From assembly GCF_000382345.1 (NCBI RefSeq), contig NZ_KB908093.1, forward strand, positions 1 to 64,000: a stretch of DNA of 64,000 bases, given 5' to 3'. This DNA is from Massilia niastensis DSM 21313 (lineage in GTDB: Bacteria; Pseudomonadota; Gammaproteobacteria; Burkholderiales; Burkholderiaceae_D). Under the pieces are notes generated by a model. The model ran no database searches and was not told the DNA's origin. It worked only from the letters and a program-made list of their open reading frames with translations. Positions 18,465 through 27,043 of this stretch are shown piece after piece. The position numbers and the translations under genes were made by a program. Each line of letters starts with the position of its first letter. Within the stretch, counting starts at the first letter, position 1.

Positions 18465-19640
18465 ATGCAATGTCTCCAGGCCTTCAAGTACGAACTGATG
18501 CCAAACGGCGCACAGGCGTGCGCGATGCAGCGCTTCGCCGGATCATGTCGGTTCATCTACAACAAGGCATTGGCGCTGCAACAGGATAACTACGCACAGG
18601 GCAACCCATTCATTGGCTATGTGGCGATGGCGAAGTTACTGACCGCCTGGCGCAACAGCCCGGAAACACCATGGCTGAAAGAAGCCCCATGCCATGCGTT
18701 GCAGCAGGCCTTGAAGAACCTGGACCATGCGTACAAGAATTTCTTCGAGAAACGCGCCGGCTTCCCCGTCTTCAAGCGCAAAGGCAGGGGCGAGCGCTTT
18801 CGCTACCCGGACCCGAAGCAGATCAAGCTCGACCAGGCCAACGGCCGCCTGTTCCTGCCCAAGCTCGGCTGGCTGCGCTACCGCAACAGCCGCGAGGTGC
18901 TCGGCGAAGTCCGCAACGTCACCGTCAGCCAGAAGGGCGGCAAGTGGTTCACGTCCATCCAGACGCAACGCGAGATTGAATCACCGCTGCCTACTGCAAC
19001 CACGGCGATCGGCATCGATGTGGGCATTGCGCGCTTTGCCACGTTGAGCGACGGCAGCTTTGTCGCTGCCCTGAACAGCTTCAGGAAGCACCAGCAGCGC
19101 CTGGCCAGGTACCAGCGCCGCATGAGCCGCAAGCTCAGGTTCAGCAACAACTGGAAGAAGGCAAAGGCCCGCGTCCAGAAGACTCACAACCGCATCGCCA
19201 ACGTCCGAAAAGACTTCCTGCACAAGACAAGCACCACGATCAGCCAACACCACGCGCTCGTGTGCATTGAGGACTTGCAGGTCAAGAACATGTCCCGCTC
19301 CGCCAGGGGCACGGCCGAACAACCAGGCCGGAAAGTAAAGCAGAAGAGTGGCCTGAACCGCAGCATTCTCGATCAGGGTTGGGGCGAGTTCCGGCGACAG
19401 CTTGCCTACAAGCTCGCGTGGCGTGGCGGCATGCTGCTGGCCGTTCCACCGCATCACACCAGCCAGACATGCCCGTGTTGCGGCCATGTGTCGCAGGACA
19501 ACCGGCGAACGCAGGCGCAATTCCTGTGTGTCGGTTGCGGTTACGAGCAGCACGCCGACGTGGTCGGTGCGATCAATATTCTAGAGCGCGGACAGCGCTT
19601 GTTAGCCTGTGGAGAGCCGGTGCTTCAGGCCGCTCGATGA
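18465..19640 (+). CDS. tnpB: TnpB, RNA-guided RuvC-like nuclease of IS200/IS605 (OrfB)
   Basis: 391 residues, the usual TnpB size. The N-terminal wedge and helix-turn-helix-like part (YELMPNGAQ, CRFIYNKAL) is followed by a complete RuvC triad: Asp185 in GIDVGIA, Glu269 in VCIEDLQ and Asp365 in QHADVVGA. A zinc finger has Cys 336, 339, 355 and 358. In this family TnpB cuts DNA next to a TAM using an RNA made from the element's right end, restoring the IS at its donor site. The ATG at 18465 gives the family N-terminus; the frame is open to 18234 but that part is antisense to the tnpA relic. No frame break or lost active residue is seen. Confidence 0.93.
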   Translation: MQCLQAFKYELMPNGAQACAMQRFAGSCRFIYNKALALQQDNYAQGNPFIGYVAMAKLLTAWRNSPETPWLKEAPCHALQQALKNLDHAYKNFFEKRAGFPVFKRKGRGERFRYPDPKQIKLDQANGRLFLPKLGWLRYRNSREVLGEVRNVTVSQKGGKWFTSIQTQREIESPLPTATTAIGIDVGIARFATLSDGSFVAALNSFRKHQQRLARYQRRMSRKLRFSNNWKKAKARVQKTHNRIANVRKDFLHKTSTTISQHHALVCIEDLQVKNMSRSARGTAEQPGRKVKQKSGLNRSILDQGWGEFRRQLAYKLAWRGGMLLAVPPHHTSQTCPCCGHVSQDNRRTQAQFLCVGCGYEQHADVVGAINILERGQRLLACGEPVLQAAR

Positions 19641-19722
19641 AGCAGGAACCCGCCGAAGCGGCGCGCAGAGCAGCGCGCGGCGCCGTAGGAATCCCCGTCC
19701 TTTAGGGTGGGGAGGAGGTCAA
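19600..19722 (+). ncRNA. Predicted omega RNA / right end of the IS element
   Basis: The 3' end of tnpB and the right end normally form the guide RNA scaffold. Here the 82 nt after the stop codon fold into consecutive hairpins: CCGC-cgaa-GCGG (19650-19661), GCGCGC-agagca-GCGCGC (19661-19678) and the terminal hairpin 19693-19712, ending GGAGGAGGTCAA. The guide would be the flanking DNA from 19723 on. The 5' boundary is a guess. Confidence 0.5.
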
Positions 19723-19789
19723 TACATAATCGATTGCTACTATTATTAACCAAGCGTTACTCCCGGCATTCCGCGGCGGCCCCGGCTGA

Positions 19790-20218
19790 TTTAATGGTGG
19801 TCACCGGCATGGCCAGATCCGCCTGAATCTGACCTGGGAAATCGACTGCGACCGCATCATGATCGATGCCAAGCATCTGGGCGACAACGTGGCGCTGTTC
19901 CTGGAAATCCCGGCGCGTACCTACGAGGACGACAAGATCCGCGCCGCACTTGGCTTCGATGGCAACTACGGCACCGTGGCCGGACCGCAGGCCCAGAAAC
20001 TCCGCATGAAGATGGGTGATGGCAGCCTGGGCGACTTCGACAATACCGAAGGCACCCACGTGCGCCGCAACCAGCTCAGCCTGAAACTGGAAAAGGACCT
20101 GTGGAACGACTGGCGCAGCGACGGCGCGCGCCACTGGCTGCGGGCCGATGTGCGCGACGCCGCGGGCAAGCTGATCCTGCTGGGTAATCCGATCTACCTG
20201 GATCCGCCGGCGCCGTAA
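19790..20218 (+). pseudogene. 3' remnant of a gene, possibly a PHP/CehA-like phosphoesterase
   Basis: An open frame from 19790, just after an in-frame TGA at 19787, runs to TAA at 20216-20218. It encodes ~142 residues with host-like GC and codon use. Sequence before the first ATG (19859), including GQIRLNLTWEID, already looks coding, so this is the C-terminal part of a longer protein whose 5' part is missing. The ending HWLRADVRDAAGKLI then LGNPIYL resembles the C-terminus of PHP-type metallophosphoesterases, a weak match. It begins 68 nt from the IS right end; deletion linked to the IS is plausible. Alternatively a small gene could start at 19859. Confidence 0.55.
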
Positions 20219-20233
20219 GCAGTTGGCGGAGGA

Positions 20234-21598
20234 TCAGGGCGCCGCGGCCGATGCCGCGGGCCGCAGCCAGGGCTGGGTCCTGCCCAGCGCGTGCAGGCGC
20301 CGGGCGTGGTCGCCGATGATCCCGAGCGTGCCGGCGTCGCTGTCGAACACCGAGTACAGGCCCTGTTCTTCCTGCGGCGGGTCGCCCATCAGGTCGTTCC
20401 CCGGGCGCCACCAGTAATCGGCATTGGCGGCGCGCCCGGCGCCGCCCCAGGCCCAGAAATTCCAGCCCGCGACCGGATCGCCCGCGGCGGCGCGGCGCTG
20501 CACCAGTTCGAACACCTCGTGGTAGAAGCGGTCGCGCACCGTGGTCGGGGACTTGATGTCGAACGAGGCGCCGTCGCGGTCCAGGCCGAATTCCTCCAGC
20601 ACGATCGGCTTGCCCAGGGTTTTGGCGTAGTCGACGTGGACGTTCAGGTAATGCAGGCTCTTGTCCATCATCCCGTCCCAGGTCTCGGCCGGGCGCTTCG
20701 AATCGAACCAGCCCCAGTTCTTCGGCCACAGGTGGTAGGTCAGGTAATCGACGGCGGGGGTGCGGTGCGCGTCCAGGAACAGCTGGGCGTCGCGGGCGGA
20801 GCCGGCCAGGCCCTCGCTGCCGGTGCTGACCAGGTGGTGGGGGTCGAGCGAGCGGATATAGGCAGCGCTGTCGGCGATCCACTTCACGTAGGCGGCCTTC
20901 TCCTCGGGCGTGGCGCTGGCGCTGCCCGGGCGCGGCTCGTTGGCCAGCTGCCAGGACAGGATGGCAGGGTCCTCGCGGTAAGGCTTGCCGGTGACGGTGT
21001 TGACCCGCTGGACGACGTGGGCGATGACGCGCCGGTACTCAAGCTGCGCGCGCTCGTTGGTGTAGAAGCGCGCGTTCTCGCGCATGAAGCGCTCGAAGTC
21101 CCGGCTCACGTTCGGATCGTGCGCGGGCGTTCCGCCGAACCAGTTCAGGTACTGGGTCATGCCGCCCGACCACTGCCAGAAGTTGTTCAGGTAGAGCACG
21201 GCCGTCATGTCGCGCCGGCCCAGTTCGGCCATCAGGAAATCCAGTCCCCGCAGCAGGCTTTCGTCGTAGGCGCCGGGCGCGCTGGTGGTGGCCGGGCTGA
21301 CGGCGCTCTTCATCGCGGTCTTTTCGGAGACCGCCAGCACGCGCAGGTTGTTGATGCCGAGCGCCTTCAGGCGATCCAGTTCCTTGCCCAGGCGCTCGCG
21401 CTGGCCGACCGCGCCCGGGGCGCCGAGGTAGCCGCCGTACCAGAGGTTGGCGCCGGCGATGAAGTAGGGGGCGCCGTGGCGCACGAAGCGCGCTTCCTTG
21501 ACCGCGACGAAGGCCTGGTGGTCGAGGTCCGCCGCCCGGGTCGATTTCCAGGCGCCGGCCACGAGCAGCACGGCGGCTATGGCGAACGTTCGTTTCAT
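20234..21598 (-). CDS. GH5-family glycoside hydrolase, endo-beta-mannanase-like
   Basis: 454 residues with a Sec signal (MKRTFAIAAVLLVAGAW). The protein aligns with the GH5 clan, closest in motif to the mannanase subfamily. The acid/base Glu is in WQLANEPRPG and the nucleophile Glu in IVLEEFGLDR. FIAGANLWYGGYLG near the N-terminus and WNFWAWGG near the end are also typical. It should cut beta-1,4-mannan or a related hemicellulose outside the cell and could be a client of the T2SS in this window (inference). It stands alone and converges with the remnant at 19790. Confidence 0.88.
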   Translation of the reverse strand: MKRTFAIAAVLLVAGAWKSTRAADLDHQAFVAVKEARFVRHGAPYFIAGANLWYGGYLGAPGAVGQRERLGKELDRLKALGINNLRVLAVSEKTAMKSAVSPATTSAPGAYDESLLRGLDFLMAELGRRDMTAVLYLNNFWQWSGGMTQYLNWFGGTPAHDPNVSRDFERFMRENARFYTNERAQLEYRRVIAHVVQRVNTVTGKPYREDPAILSWQLANEPRPGSASATPEEKAAYVKWIADSAAYIRSLDPHHLVSTGSEGLAGSARDAQLFLDAHRTPAVDYLTYHLWPKNWGWFDSKRPAETWDGMMDKSLHYLNVHVDYAKTLGKPIVLEEFGLDRDGASFDIKSPTTVRDRFYHEVFELVQRRAAAGDPVAGWNFWAWGGAGRAANADYWWRPGNDLMGDPPQEEQGLYSVFDSDAGTLGIIGDHARRLHALGRTQPWLRPAASAAAP

Positions 21599-21728
21599 GG
21601 TGGGTTCCTCGTGGAGTGCTCAGCTCTTCAGTGGAACATCGTGCATGAACGGGCAGGCGGGGTCAAACAGGCGGAGGTGTTTTGCGCCGTGTTTAGTGCG
21701 AACACTAAAAACAGCCGGGGGGAGCTGC

Positions 21729-22409
21729 CTATTTCCTGGGCGCGAACCACCTGGCCGCGGCGCGCGCGTTGGCCTTGACGGTGTAGTCGATCACGGCGAA
21801 CTGCTCTTCGAGCGCCTCGGCCATCACGCTGGCCGGGCTGGGGGGCGGCAGCTGCAGGTAGGCGTCGGCCTCGCCGTACTCGCGCTTGATCTGCATCCCG
21901 GCCTTCTTCGCGATGTGCATCATGGTCTGGTTCGACGACAGGCACTGCATGTACAGGGTGTCGATGTCCGAATTGCGGCAGTGGATCGCGGCGCGCTGGA
22001 ACAGGCGGGTGCCGACGCCCTGCCCGCGCGCCGAGGCCGAGACCGAGACCCCGAACTCGGCCACCCGCTCCTTGGTCGTGGCCTTGTCGCGCCCGTCCGC
22101 CTGCGCGTCCAGGAAGGCCAGGTGGCCAACGCCGGCCAGCTGGAACAGGCTGTTGTGGACGCCCAGCACGATGTCGCGCGAGAAGTCGATCTTCGCGACA
22201 TAGGCCTTGACCTGGTCGTCGGGAACGATGCTGCCGAAACGCAGCAGCCGGTCGCTCTTGTCGAGCGCCAGGAAATGCTTGAGCACCCGGCGGCGGTCGC
22301 GCTCGCCCAGTTCCTTGACCAGCACGGCCGGTCCGCCCTTCTTTCCGCTCAGGCCCCGGAACCAGCGGCGCAGAGGATTGTCCCACATGTTCGCACCCTT
22401 ATTGTGCAC
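21729..22409 (-). CDS. GNAT-family N-acetyltransferase
   Basis: 226 residues. The acetyl-CoA binding motif A is visible as SVSASARGQGVGTRLF (R/QxxGxG/A). N-terminal residues LVKELGERDRRRVLKHFLAL and RLLRFG match a GNAT subgroup common in betaproteobacteria. The substrate is unknown. A second ATG at 22388 is an alternative start. There is a ~120-nt gap to the upstream GH5 start and no operon partner. Confidence 0.85.
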   Translation of the reverse strand: MHNKGANMWDNPLRRWFRGLSGKKGGPAVLVKELGERDRRRVLKHFLALDKSDRLLRFGSIVPDDQVKAYVAKIDFSRDIVLGVHNSLFQLAGVGHLAFLDAQADGRDKATTKERVAEFGVSVSASARGQGVGTRLFQRAAIHCRNSDIDTLYMQCLSSNQTMMHIAKKAGMQIKREYGEADAYLQLPPPSPASVMAEALEEQFAVIDYTVKANARAAARWFAPRK

Positions 22410-22481
22410 TGCAACAAAACATTCTAGCCCATTCGGCGAGACCCTGCCCGAGCACCCGTTTTCCGTGCAGCAATGCCAACC

Positions 22482-24005
22482 TCAGGGCCACTGGGACTGC
22501 GGACTGACCACGAACACGCCCTTGCCGGACTGCTTGGCCTCGTACATGGCCTTGTCGGCATCGGCCAGCAGCGCGGCCTGGCCGCGTGCCGCGCCGGCAT
22601 GGCCACGGGCGCTGGCGATGCCGATGCTGGCCGAGATCCTGACCGGATTGCCGTCGGCCTCGGTGATCGATTCGATCTGGCTGAGCGCCAGCTGGGCCAC
22701 GCGCAGCGCGCCCTCGCGCGAGGCGACGTCTTCCAGCAGGATGACGAACTCGTCGCCGCCGAGGCGGGCCAGCGCATCCTCGGCGCGCAGCTTGTCCTGG
22801 ACCCGGCGCGCCACCATCTGCAGCACCAGGTCGCCGCTGGCATGGCCCCAGGTGTCGTTGACGGCCTTGAAGCCGTCGAGGTCGATGAACATGATGACCA
22901 CGACGCTGTCGCGGCGGTCGGCGCGGGTGAGCGCCCGCTCGAGCACGCGGGTCAGCTGGCGGTAGTTGATCAGGCCGGTCAGGCTGTCGTGCTGGGCCAG
23001 GCGTTCGAGCTGCTTCGACTGCGCCTCCAGTTCCGCGGTGCGCTCGGCGACGCGGTGTTCCAGGGTTTCGTTGGATGCCTGCAGGCGCTGGTTGACTTCG
23101 CCGATGATGCGGTAGCTGCGGCGCAGGCGCCAGCCGGCATAGGCCAGCAGCACCAGCAGCACGGCCGAATACGCGAACAGGTAGCCGCGGAAGCGCTGGC
23201 GCTCCATCAGCACGGTGTCGAAGGAGCGGTCGATCTCGCGCCCCAGGCGGTCGAGGGCGGCGGCGGTGCCGGTCGCGGCGATCTGGGCCTCGAAGCGGTT
23301 CTCGAGCGGACGCTTTTCGAGGATCACCCGGCAGCTGTGGATCAGGGCATCCATCTTCTCGACCACCGCCGGCGAGAACGCGATCTGCTGGGCCGCGACA
23401 TCGCCCAGGATGGCGTCGATGCGGGTCGCCAGCGCCGGCGTGGGCGCCAGGTTGTAGCGCAGGATCTCGGTGAGCAGCGAATTCAGGGTGGTGTCGAGCC
23501 GGACCACGATGCGCGCCGGCGCCAGCGCGCCCTCGATGCCGCTCAGTTCGGTCTTCAGGTCGGCGACCGCCGGCGGCACGTGCTGCAGCGCCTCGCGCAG
23601 CGGCCGGTTCTGGCGCGCGAACTGGGCCACCAGTTCTTCCTTGGCGCGCAGCGCCGCCTGCAGCTGCGCGTAGGCCTCCGGCGCGGTGGCGCCGCTGGTG
23701 TGCGGCAGCGCCTCTTCCACGCGCGCCATCAGGTCGTGCATGCGCGGCAGCTGGTTGGTCAGGCGCGGATCGGCCGGCGCGCGGCCGATATGGGCGCGCA
23801 GGATGTTGACATCCCATTCGGCGTCGAGCTTCTCCAGTTCGCGCACGCTCAGCATGACCCGGTTGCGGATCTCGGGATCCACGCCCTCGGTGCGAATGAA
23901 CAGGAAAGCGAGCAGCATGCTCAGGATGATGACCGCCGCACTCGCCAACAACAGGCGGCGGCGCGGACTCGGGTTCGCGGCACGCCGCTCCAGCACGGCT
24001 TTCAT
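22482..24005 (-). CDS. Membrane-bound diguanylate cyclase (GGDEF)
   Basis: 507 residues. Two transmembrane helices (near residues 17-37 and 275-295) bracket a ~240-residue periplasmic helical sensor I cannot name. A coiled coil (VAERTAELEAQSKQLERLAQ) then leads to the GGDEF domain. The active motif GGDEF is intact at 416-420, and RAED five residues before it is an inhibitory I-site, so c-di-GMP synthesis should be feedback-limited. No EAL domain. The ATG at 24005 has a strong GGAGGAAAA site; the frame is open to 24104 but without such a site. Confidence 0.92.
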   Translation of the reverse strand: MKAVLERRAANPSPRRRLLLASAAVIILSMLLAFLFIRTEGVDPEIRNRVMLSVRELEKLDAEWDVNILRAHIGRAPADPRLTNQLPRMHDLMARVEEALPHTSGATAPEAYAQLQAALRAKEELVAQFARQNRPLREALQHVPPAVADLKTELSGIEGALAPARIVVRLDTTLNSLLTEILRYNLAPTPALATRIDAILGDVAAQQIAFSPAVVEKMDALIHSCRVILEKRPLENRFEAQIAATGTAAALDRLGREIDRSFDTVLMERQRFRGYLFAYSAVLLVLLAYAGWRLRRSYRIIGEVNQRLQASNETLEHRVAERTAELEAQSKQLERLAQHDSLTGLINYRQLTRVLERALTRADRRDSVVVIMFIDLDGFKAVNDTWGHASGDLVLQMVARRVQDKLRAEDALARLGGDEFVILLEDVASREGALRVAQLALSQIESITEADGNPVRISASIGIASARGHAGAARGQAALLADADKAMYEAKQSGKGVFVVSPQSQWP

Positions 24006-24154
24006 GGTTTTCCTCCAACGCAACAAAATAGCTAACAATGAAGGATAGCAAAACAAATGGTTCAGCTGCGCACGGCGGGTCGACATGCCGGGCGGGGGCA
24101 GCATGAACCGTCCGCGCTCGCACGGAGCGCGCGGGAGGAAACGCTGCCCCGGGG

Positions 24155-25333
24155 TCAGCGGACGTCGCCCAGGGCCTCCCCGACGGCCCGTACCCGCGCC
24201 GCATGGATGGCTTCTGGAATCTTATCCTTGTTTTCGACATGGCGTTGCGCGATCTCGCCCGCGTTCACGGCGCGCGCCGCCGCCAGCGCGCGCAGCAGAT
24301 GGAGCCCCTGGGGATAGGGCCGGGAGCGCAGCGCGTGCTGCGCGCCGCCGCGCCCGTGCGCATCGCATTCGGCCGCCTGCAGCATCTGGGCGAAGCGTTC
24401 CGGCTTGCGGAAGGCGTCGCAGCGCTCGAACAGCGTGACGATGGCGTCCGCGGGAAGGGCTTGCGCCCGGCCGATGTTGCCATGTTCGCGCGCCGTCATC
24501 AGGGCCAGGTCGCGGCATTCGTTGGGCGCCTTCAGGCGCTGGCAGAGCGCCCTGATCGGGTCCAGGCCGTGGCCGGCCGGCTGCTGGCCGGGCGCGCTGG
24601 CGCCCTGGCCCAGGCCGTGCACCAGGGCGGCGAAGCGGATCTCGAGCGGATACCCGCATTCGGCGGCGTAGTCGATCACCAGCAGCAGGTGCGCGCCCCA
24701 CAGCGCATCGAGTTCGGGCAGGATGTGCGCCAGCGCGCCGCAGTCGCGCAGCACCTCCAGCATGCGCGACGGGCGCTGTTCCATCAGGCCGCGCGCCAGT
24801 TCCTGCCAGACGCGCTCGGGCACCAGGGCGTCGGCCTCGCCCTCCTCCACCATGCGCCGCATCAGCGCATTGGTCGTCTCGGCCACGCGGAATTCGGGCA
24901 GGCGGGCGGCGAAGCGCGCCACCCGCAGGATGCGCACCGGGTCCTCGGCGAAGGCGCCGGACACGTGGCGGAACAGGCGCTGTTCCAGGTCCTGGCGGCC
25001 GCCGTAGGGATCGACGATGGCGCCGTCCTCGTCGCGCGCCATGGCGTTGATGGTCAGGTCGCGCCGGACCAGGTCCTGCTCGAGGGTGACGTCGGGCGCG
25101 GCGTGGAAGGCGAAGCCGCGGTAGCCGGGCGCCGTCTTGCGCTCGGTGCGCGCCAGCGCGTACTCCTCCTGGGTCCCGGGATGCAGGAACACCGGGAAAT
25201 CCTTGCCCACCGGGCGAAAGCCGGCCGCCACCATCTGTTCGGGCGTGGCGCCGACCACGACATGGTCATGGTCCTGCACCGGCAGCCCGAGCAGCTCGTC
25301 GCGCACGGCGCCGCCGACTACGTAACTGCGCAT
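24155..25333 (-). CDS. cca: CCA-adding tRNA nucleotidyltransferase with degenerate HD domain
   Basis: 392 residues. It adds or repairs the 3' CCA of tRNAs. The nucleotidyltransferase core is complete: VVGGAVRDELLG, the metal-binding DHDHVVVG, RRDLTINAMA and EDPVRILRVARFAAR. In bacterial Cca of this type a C-terminal HD domain gives phosphatase/phosphodiesterase activity through HDLGK and GHE. Here these read H239-G240-LGQ and GHG, so HD activity is probably lost. ATG 25333 lies 2 nt after the stop of the GST gene, so the pair is cotranscribed. A TTG at 25339 is the only other start. Confidence 0.93.
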   Translation of the reverse strand: MRSYVVGGAVRDELLGLPVQDHDHVVVGATPEQMVAAGFRPVGKDFPVFLHPGTQEEYALARTERKTAPGYRGFAFHAAPDVTLEQDLVRRDLTINAMARDEDGAIVDPYGGRQDLEQRLFRHVSGAFAEDPVRILRVARFAARLPEFRVAETTNALMRRMVEEGEADALVPERVWQELARGLMEQRPSRMLEVLRDCGALAHILPELDALWGAHLLLVIDYAAECGYPLEIRFAALVHGLGQGASAPGQQPAGHGLDPIRALCQRLKAPNECRDLALMTAREHGNIGRAQALPADAIVTLFERCDAFRKPERFAQMLQAAECDAHGRGGAQHALRSRPYPQGLHLLRALAAARAVNAGEIAQRHVENKDKIPEAIHAARVRAVGEALGDVR

Positions 25334-25335
25334 GC

Positions 25336-26055
25336 TCAATCGCCCGGCAGCTCGGCGTCGTGCAGCGGGGTCGGATCGGCCTCAAGCATGGCTTCCTCGA
25401 CCCAGCGCGCCACCGCCGGATGCGCCAGCACGCGCTCGCAATAGGCCTGCAGCGCCGGCGCCAGCGCCACGCCGTAGGTCTTGAAGCGGGTGACCACCGG
25501 TGCATAGAAGGCGTCCGCGATCGAGAAGTCGCCGAACAGGAAATGGTGGTGGCCGAAGCGCGACAGGCAGTCTTCCCAGATCTCGCAGATGCGCCCGATG
25601 TCGGCCTGCGCGCCCGGGGTGCGGCCGCGGCCCGGCAGGCGCGCCTGGATGTTCATCGACATGGCCGAGCGCAGCGCCGGGAAGCCCGAGTGCATCTCGG
25701 CCACGACCGAGCGCGCCAGCGCGCGCGCGGCGACGTCCTGCGGCCACATGTGCTTGTCCGGGAACTGCTCGGCCAGGTATTCGACGATCGCCAGGCTGTC
25801 CCAGATCGTCATCTCGCCCGCCAGCAGCACCGGCACCCGGCCGGCGTGCGAATAGCGCGCGATGTTGGCCGCGGTGTCGGCCTGGTCGAGCAGCACGCGC
25901 ACCTCGGTGAATGGAATGCCGAACGCGACCGCCGCCACCCAGGGCCGCATCGACCACGACGAGACATTCTTGTTGCCGATGACGAGCGTCAGGCCCGGCT
26001 GGCGGGCCTGGTCCAGGGTGTGCGAGAGGATCGGGTCGAGTTCGATGGTCTGCAT
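25336..26055 (-). CDS. Glutathione S-transferase family protein
   Basis: 239 residues. The N-terminal thioredoxin-like domain (TLVIGNKNVSSWSMRPWVA, then GRVPVL and DSLAIVEYLAE) fits GSTs of the maleylacetoacetate isomerase/SspA-like type with a Ser-rich active site. The C-terminal all-helical domain follows (FLFGDFSIADAFYAPVV). The substrate cannot be told. It is upstream of cca in the same operon and 17 nt downstream of the NDUFA9-like gene. Confidence 0.88.
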   Translation of the reverse strand: MQTIELDPILSHTLDQARQPGLTLVIGNKNVSSWSMRPWVAAVAFGIPFTEVRVLLDQADTAANIARYSHAGRVPVLLAGEMTIWDSLAIVEYLAEQFPDKHMWPQDVAARALARSVVAEMHSGFPALRSAMSMNIQARLPGRGRTPGAQADIGRICEIWEDCLSRFGHHHFLFGDFSIADAFYAPVVTRFKTYGVALAPALQAYCERVLAHPAVARWVEEAMLEADPTPLHDAELPGD

Positions 26056-26072
26056 GGGCTTCCAGTCATGAA

Positions 26073-27035
26073 TTAGCGTCCGGCGCGGGCGCGGTAGGCG
26101 TCGAGGGGGTCCGTGGGCGTCAGGTAGTGCGGCGCGGCAACCTCGATCGGAGTGAGCTTGATTCCCAGCGCTTCCGCTGTCAAGGCCTGGGTGGCCGGAT
26201 CGACGACATTATCGACCTTCATCGAGTCGAGGTTGTCGCGGCTGATCAGGGGCTCGCCCGGCATCATCTCGAACATGCCCGCCTGCATGCGTGCCATCCA
26301 GTCCGGCAGGGGCACCACGCTGCGCTCGCAGCCGGCATAGCGGCCGGCCATCCGCACCAGGTCGGCCAGGGTGTAGACCTCGGGCCCGCCCAGTTCGATC
26401 ACGGCGCCGCGCGTGTGCGGCTGCGCCAGCACCCGTGCGAAGGCCTCGGCGACATCGCCGACGTAGATCGGCTGGAAGCGCGCATCGGCGCAGGCCAGCG
26501 GAATGACCGGAAAGTGGCGCTGCATGCGCGCGAACATGGTCAGCAGATGGTCGCCCGGGCCGAACACCACGGAGGGCCGGAAGATGGTCGCCGCGACCGC
26601 GGGATGGCTGCGGGCGGCGGCCTCGCCATCGGCCTTGGAGCGCTGGTACATCGAGGGGGCGTTCGGACCCGCGCCCAGGGCGCTCATGTGCAGGTAGCGC
26701 GGCACGCCGGCCGCCGCGCAGGCCTCGACGATGCGGCGCGGCAGGTCCACGTGCAGGCGCCGGTGCCTGGCGCCATAGGGCCGGCCATGCCCGCCATGCA
26801 GGACGCCGACCAGGTTGATCACCGCGTCGCGCCCCGCCACCAGGCCGCGCAGCACGGCGTCGTCGTGCACATTGGCCAGCGTGACGTCCACGCCGGGCAG
26901 CATCGTCAGGTGCTTGGCGCCCTCGTAGTGGCGCGCCGGCACCAGCACGTTCACCCCGCCTTCCGAGAGGCGGGCGGCCAGGTGGCAGCCGATGAAACCG
27001 GTTGCCCCGATCATCACGACATTCATATCGCGCAT
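26073..27035 (-). CDS. NAD(P)-binding SDR, complex I NDUFA9-like
   Basis: 320 residues. The Rossmann motif GATGFIGCHLAARL is at the N-terminus. The family is the atypical SDR group that includes mitochondrial complex I subunit NDUFA9. The usual active-site Tyr-x3-Lys is partly present as YQRSKADGE. FRPSVVFGPGDHLL and PIYVGDVAEAF are characteristic. The biochemical role in bacteria is unproven. A second ATG at 27026 could be the start. The gene ends 17 nt before the GST start and begins 8 nt after slt ends, so slt, this gene, GST and cca may be one transcript. Confidence 0.82.
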   Translation of the reverse strand: MRDMNVVMIGATGFIGCHLAARLSEGGVNVLVPARHYEGAKHLTMLPGVDVTLANVHDDAVLRGLVAGRDAVINLVGVLHGGHGRPYGARHRRLHVDLPRRIVEACAAAGVPRYLHMSALGAGPNAPSMYQRSKADGEAAARSHPAVAATIFRPSVVFGPGDHLLTMFARMQRHFPVIPLACADARFQPIYVGDVAEAFARVLAQPHTRGAVIELGGPEVYTLADLVRMAGRYAGCERSVVPLPDWMARMQAGMFEMMPGEPLISRDNLDSMKVDNVVDPATQALTAEALGIKLTPIEVAAPHYLTPTDPLDAYRARAGR

Positions 27036-27043
27036 GATGGGCC

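Larger units (their letters stand above)
17963..19722 (+). mobile_element. IS200/IS605-type element: dead tnpA, intact tnpB
   Basis: The element carries divergent tnpA (minus, degraded) and tnpB (plus, intact), the IS605 layout. Neither end has inverted repeats; instead each has a subterminal hairpin as this family requires. The left hairpin is CCttCCTTcAAGGcgGG (17980-17996) and the right one is CCCCgtCCtttaGGgtGGGG (19693-19712), both with a 2x2 mismatch. The right tip is placed after TCAA (19719-19722). The left tip is placed after TTGAT (17958-17962), which matches the target of ISDra2. Internal sequence is less GC-rich than its neighbours. The end positions are inferred. Confidence 0.75.
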
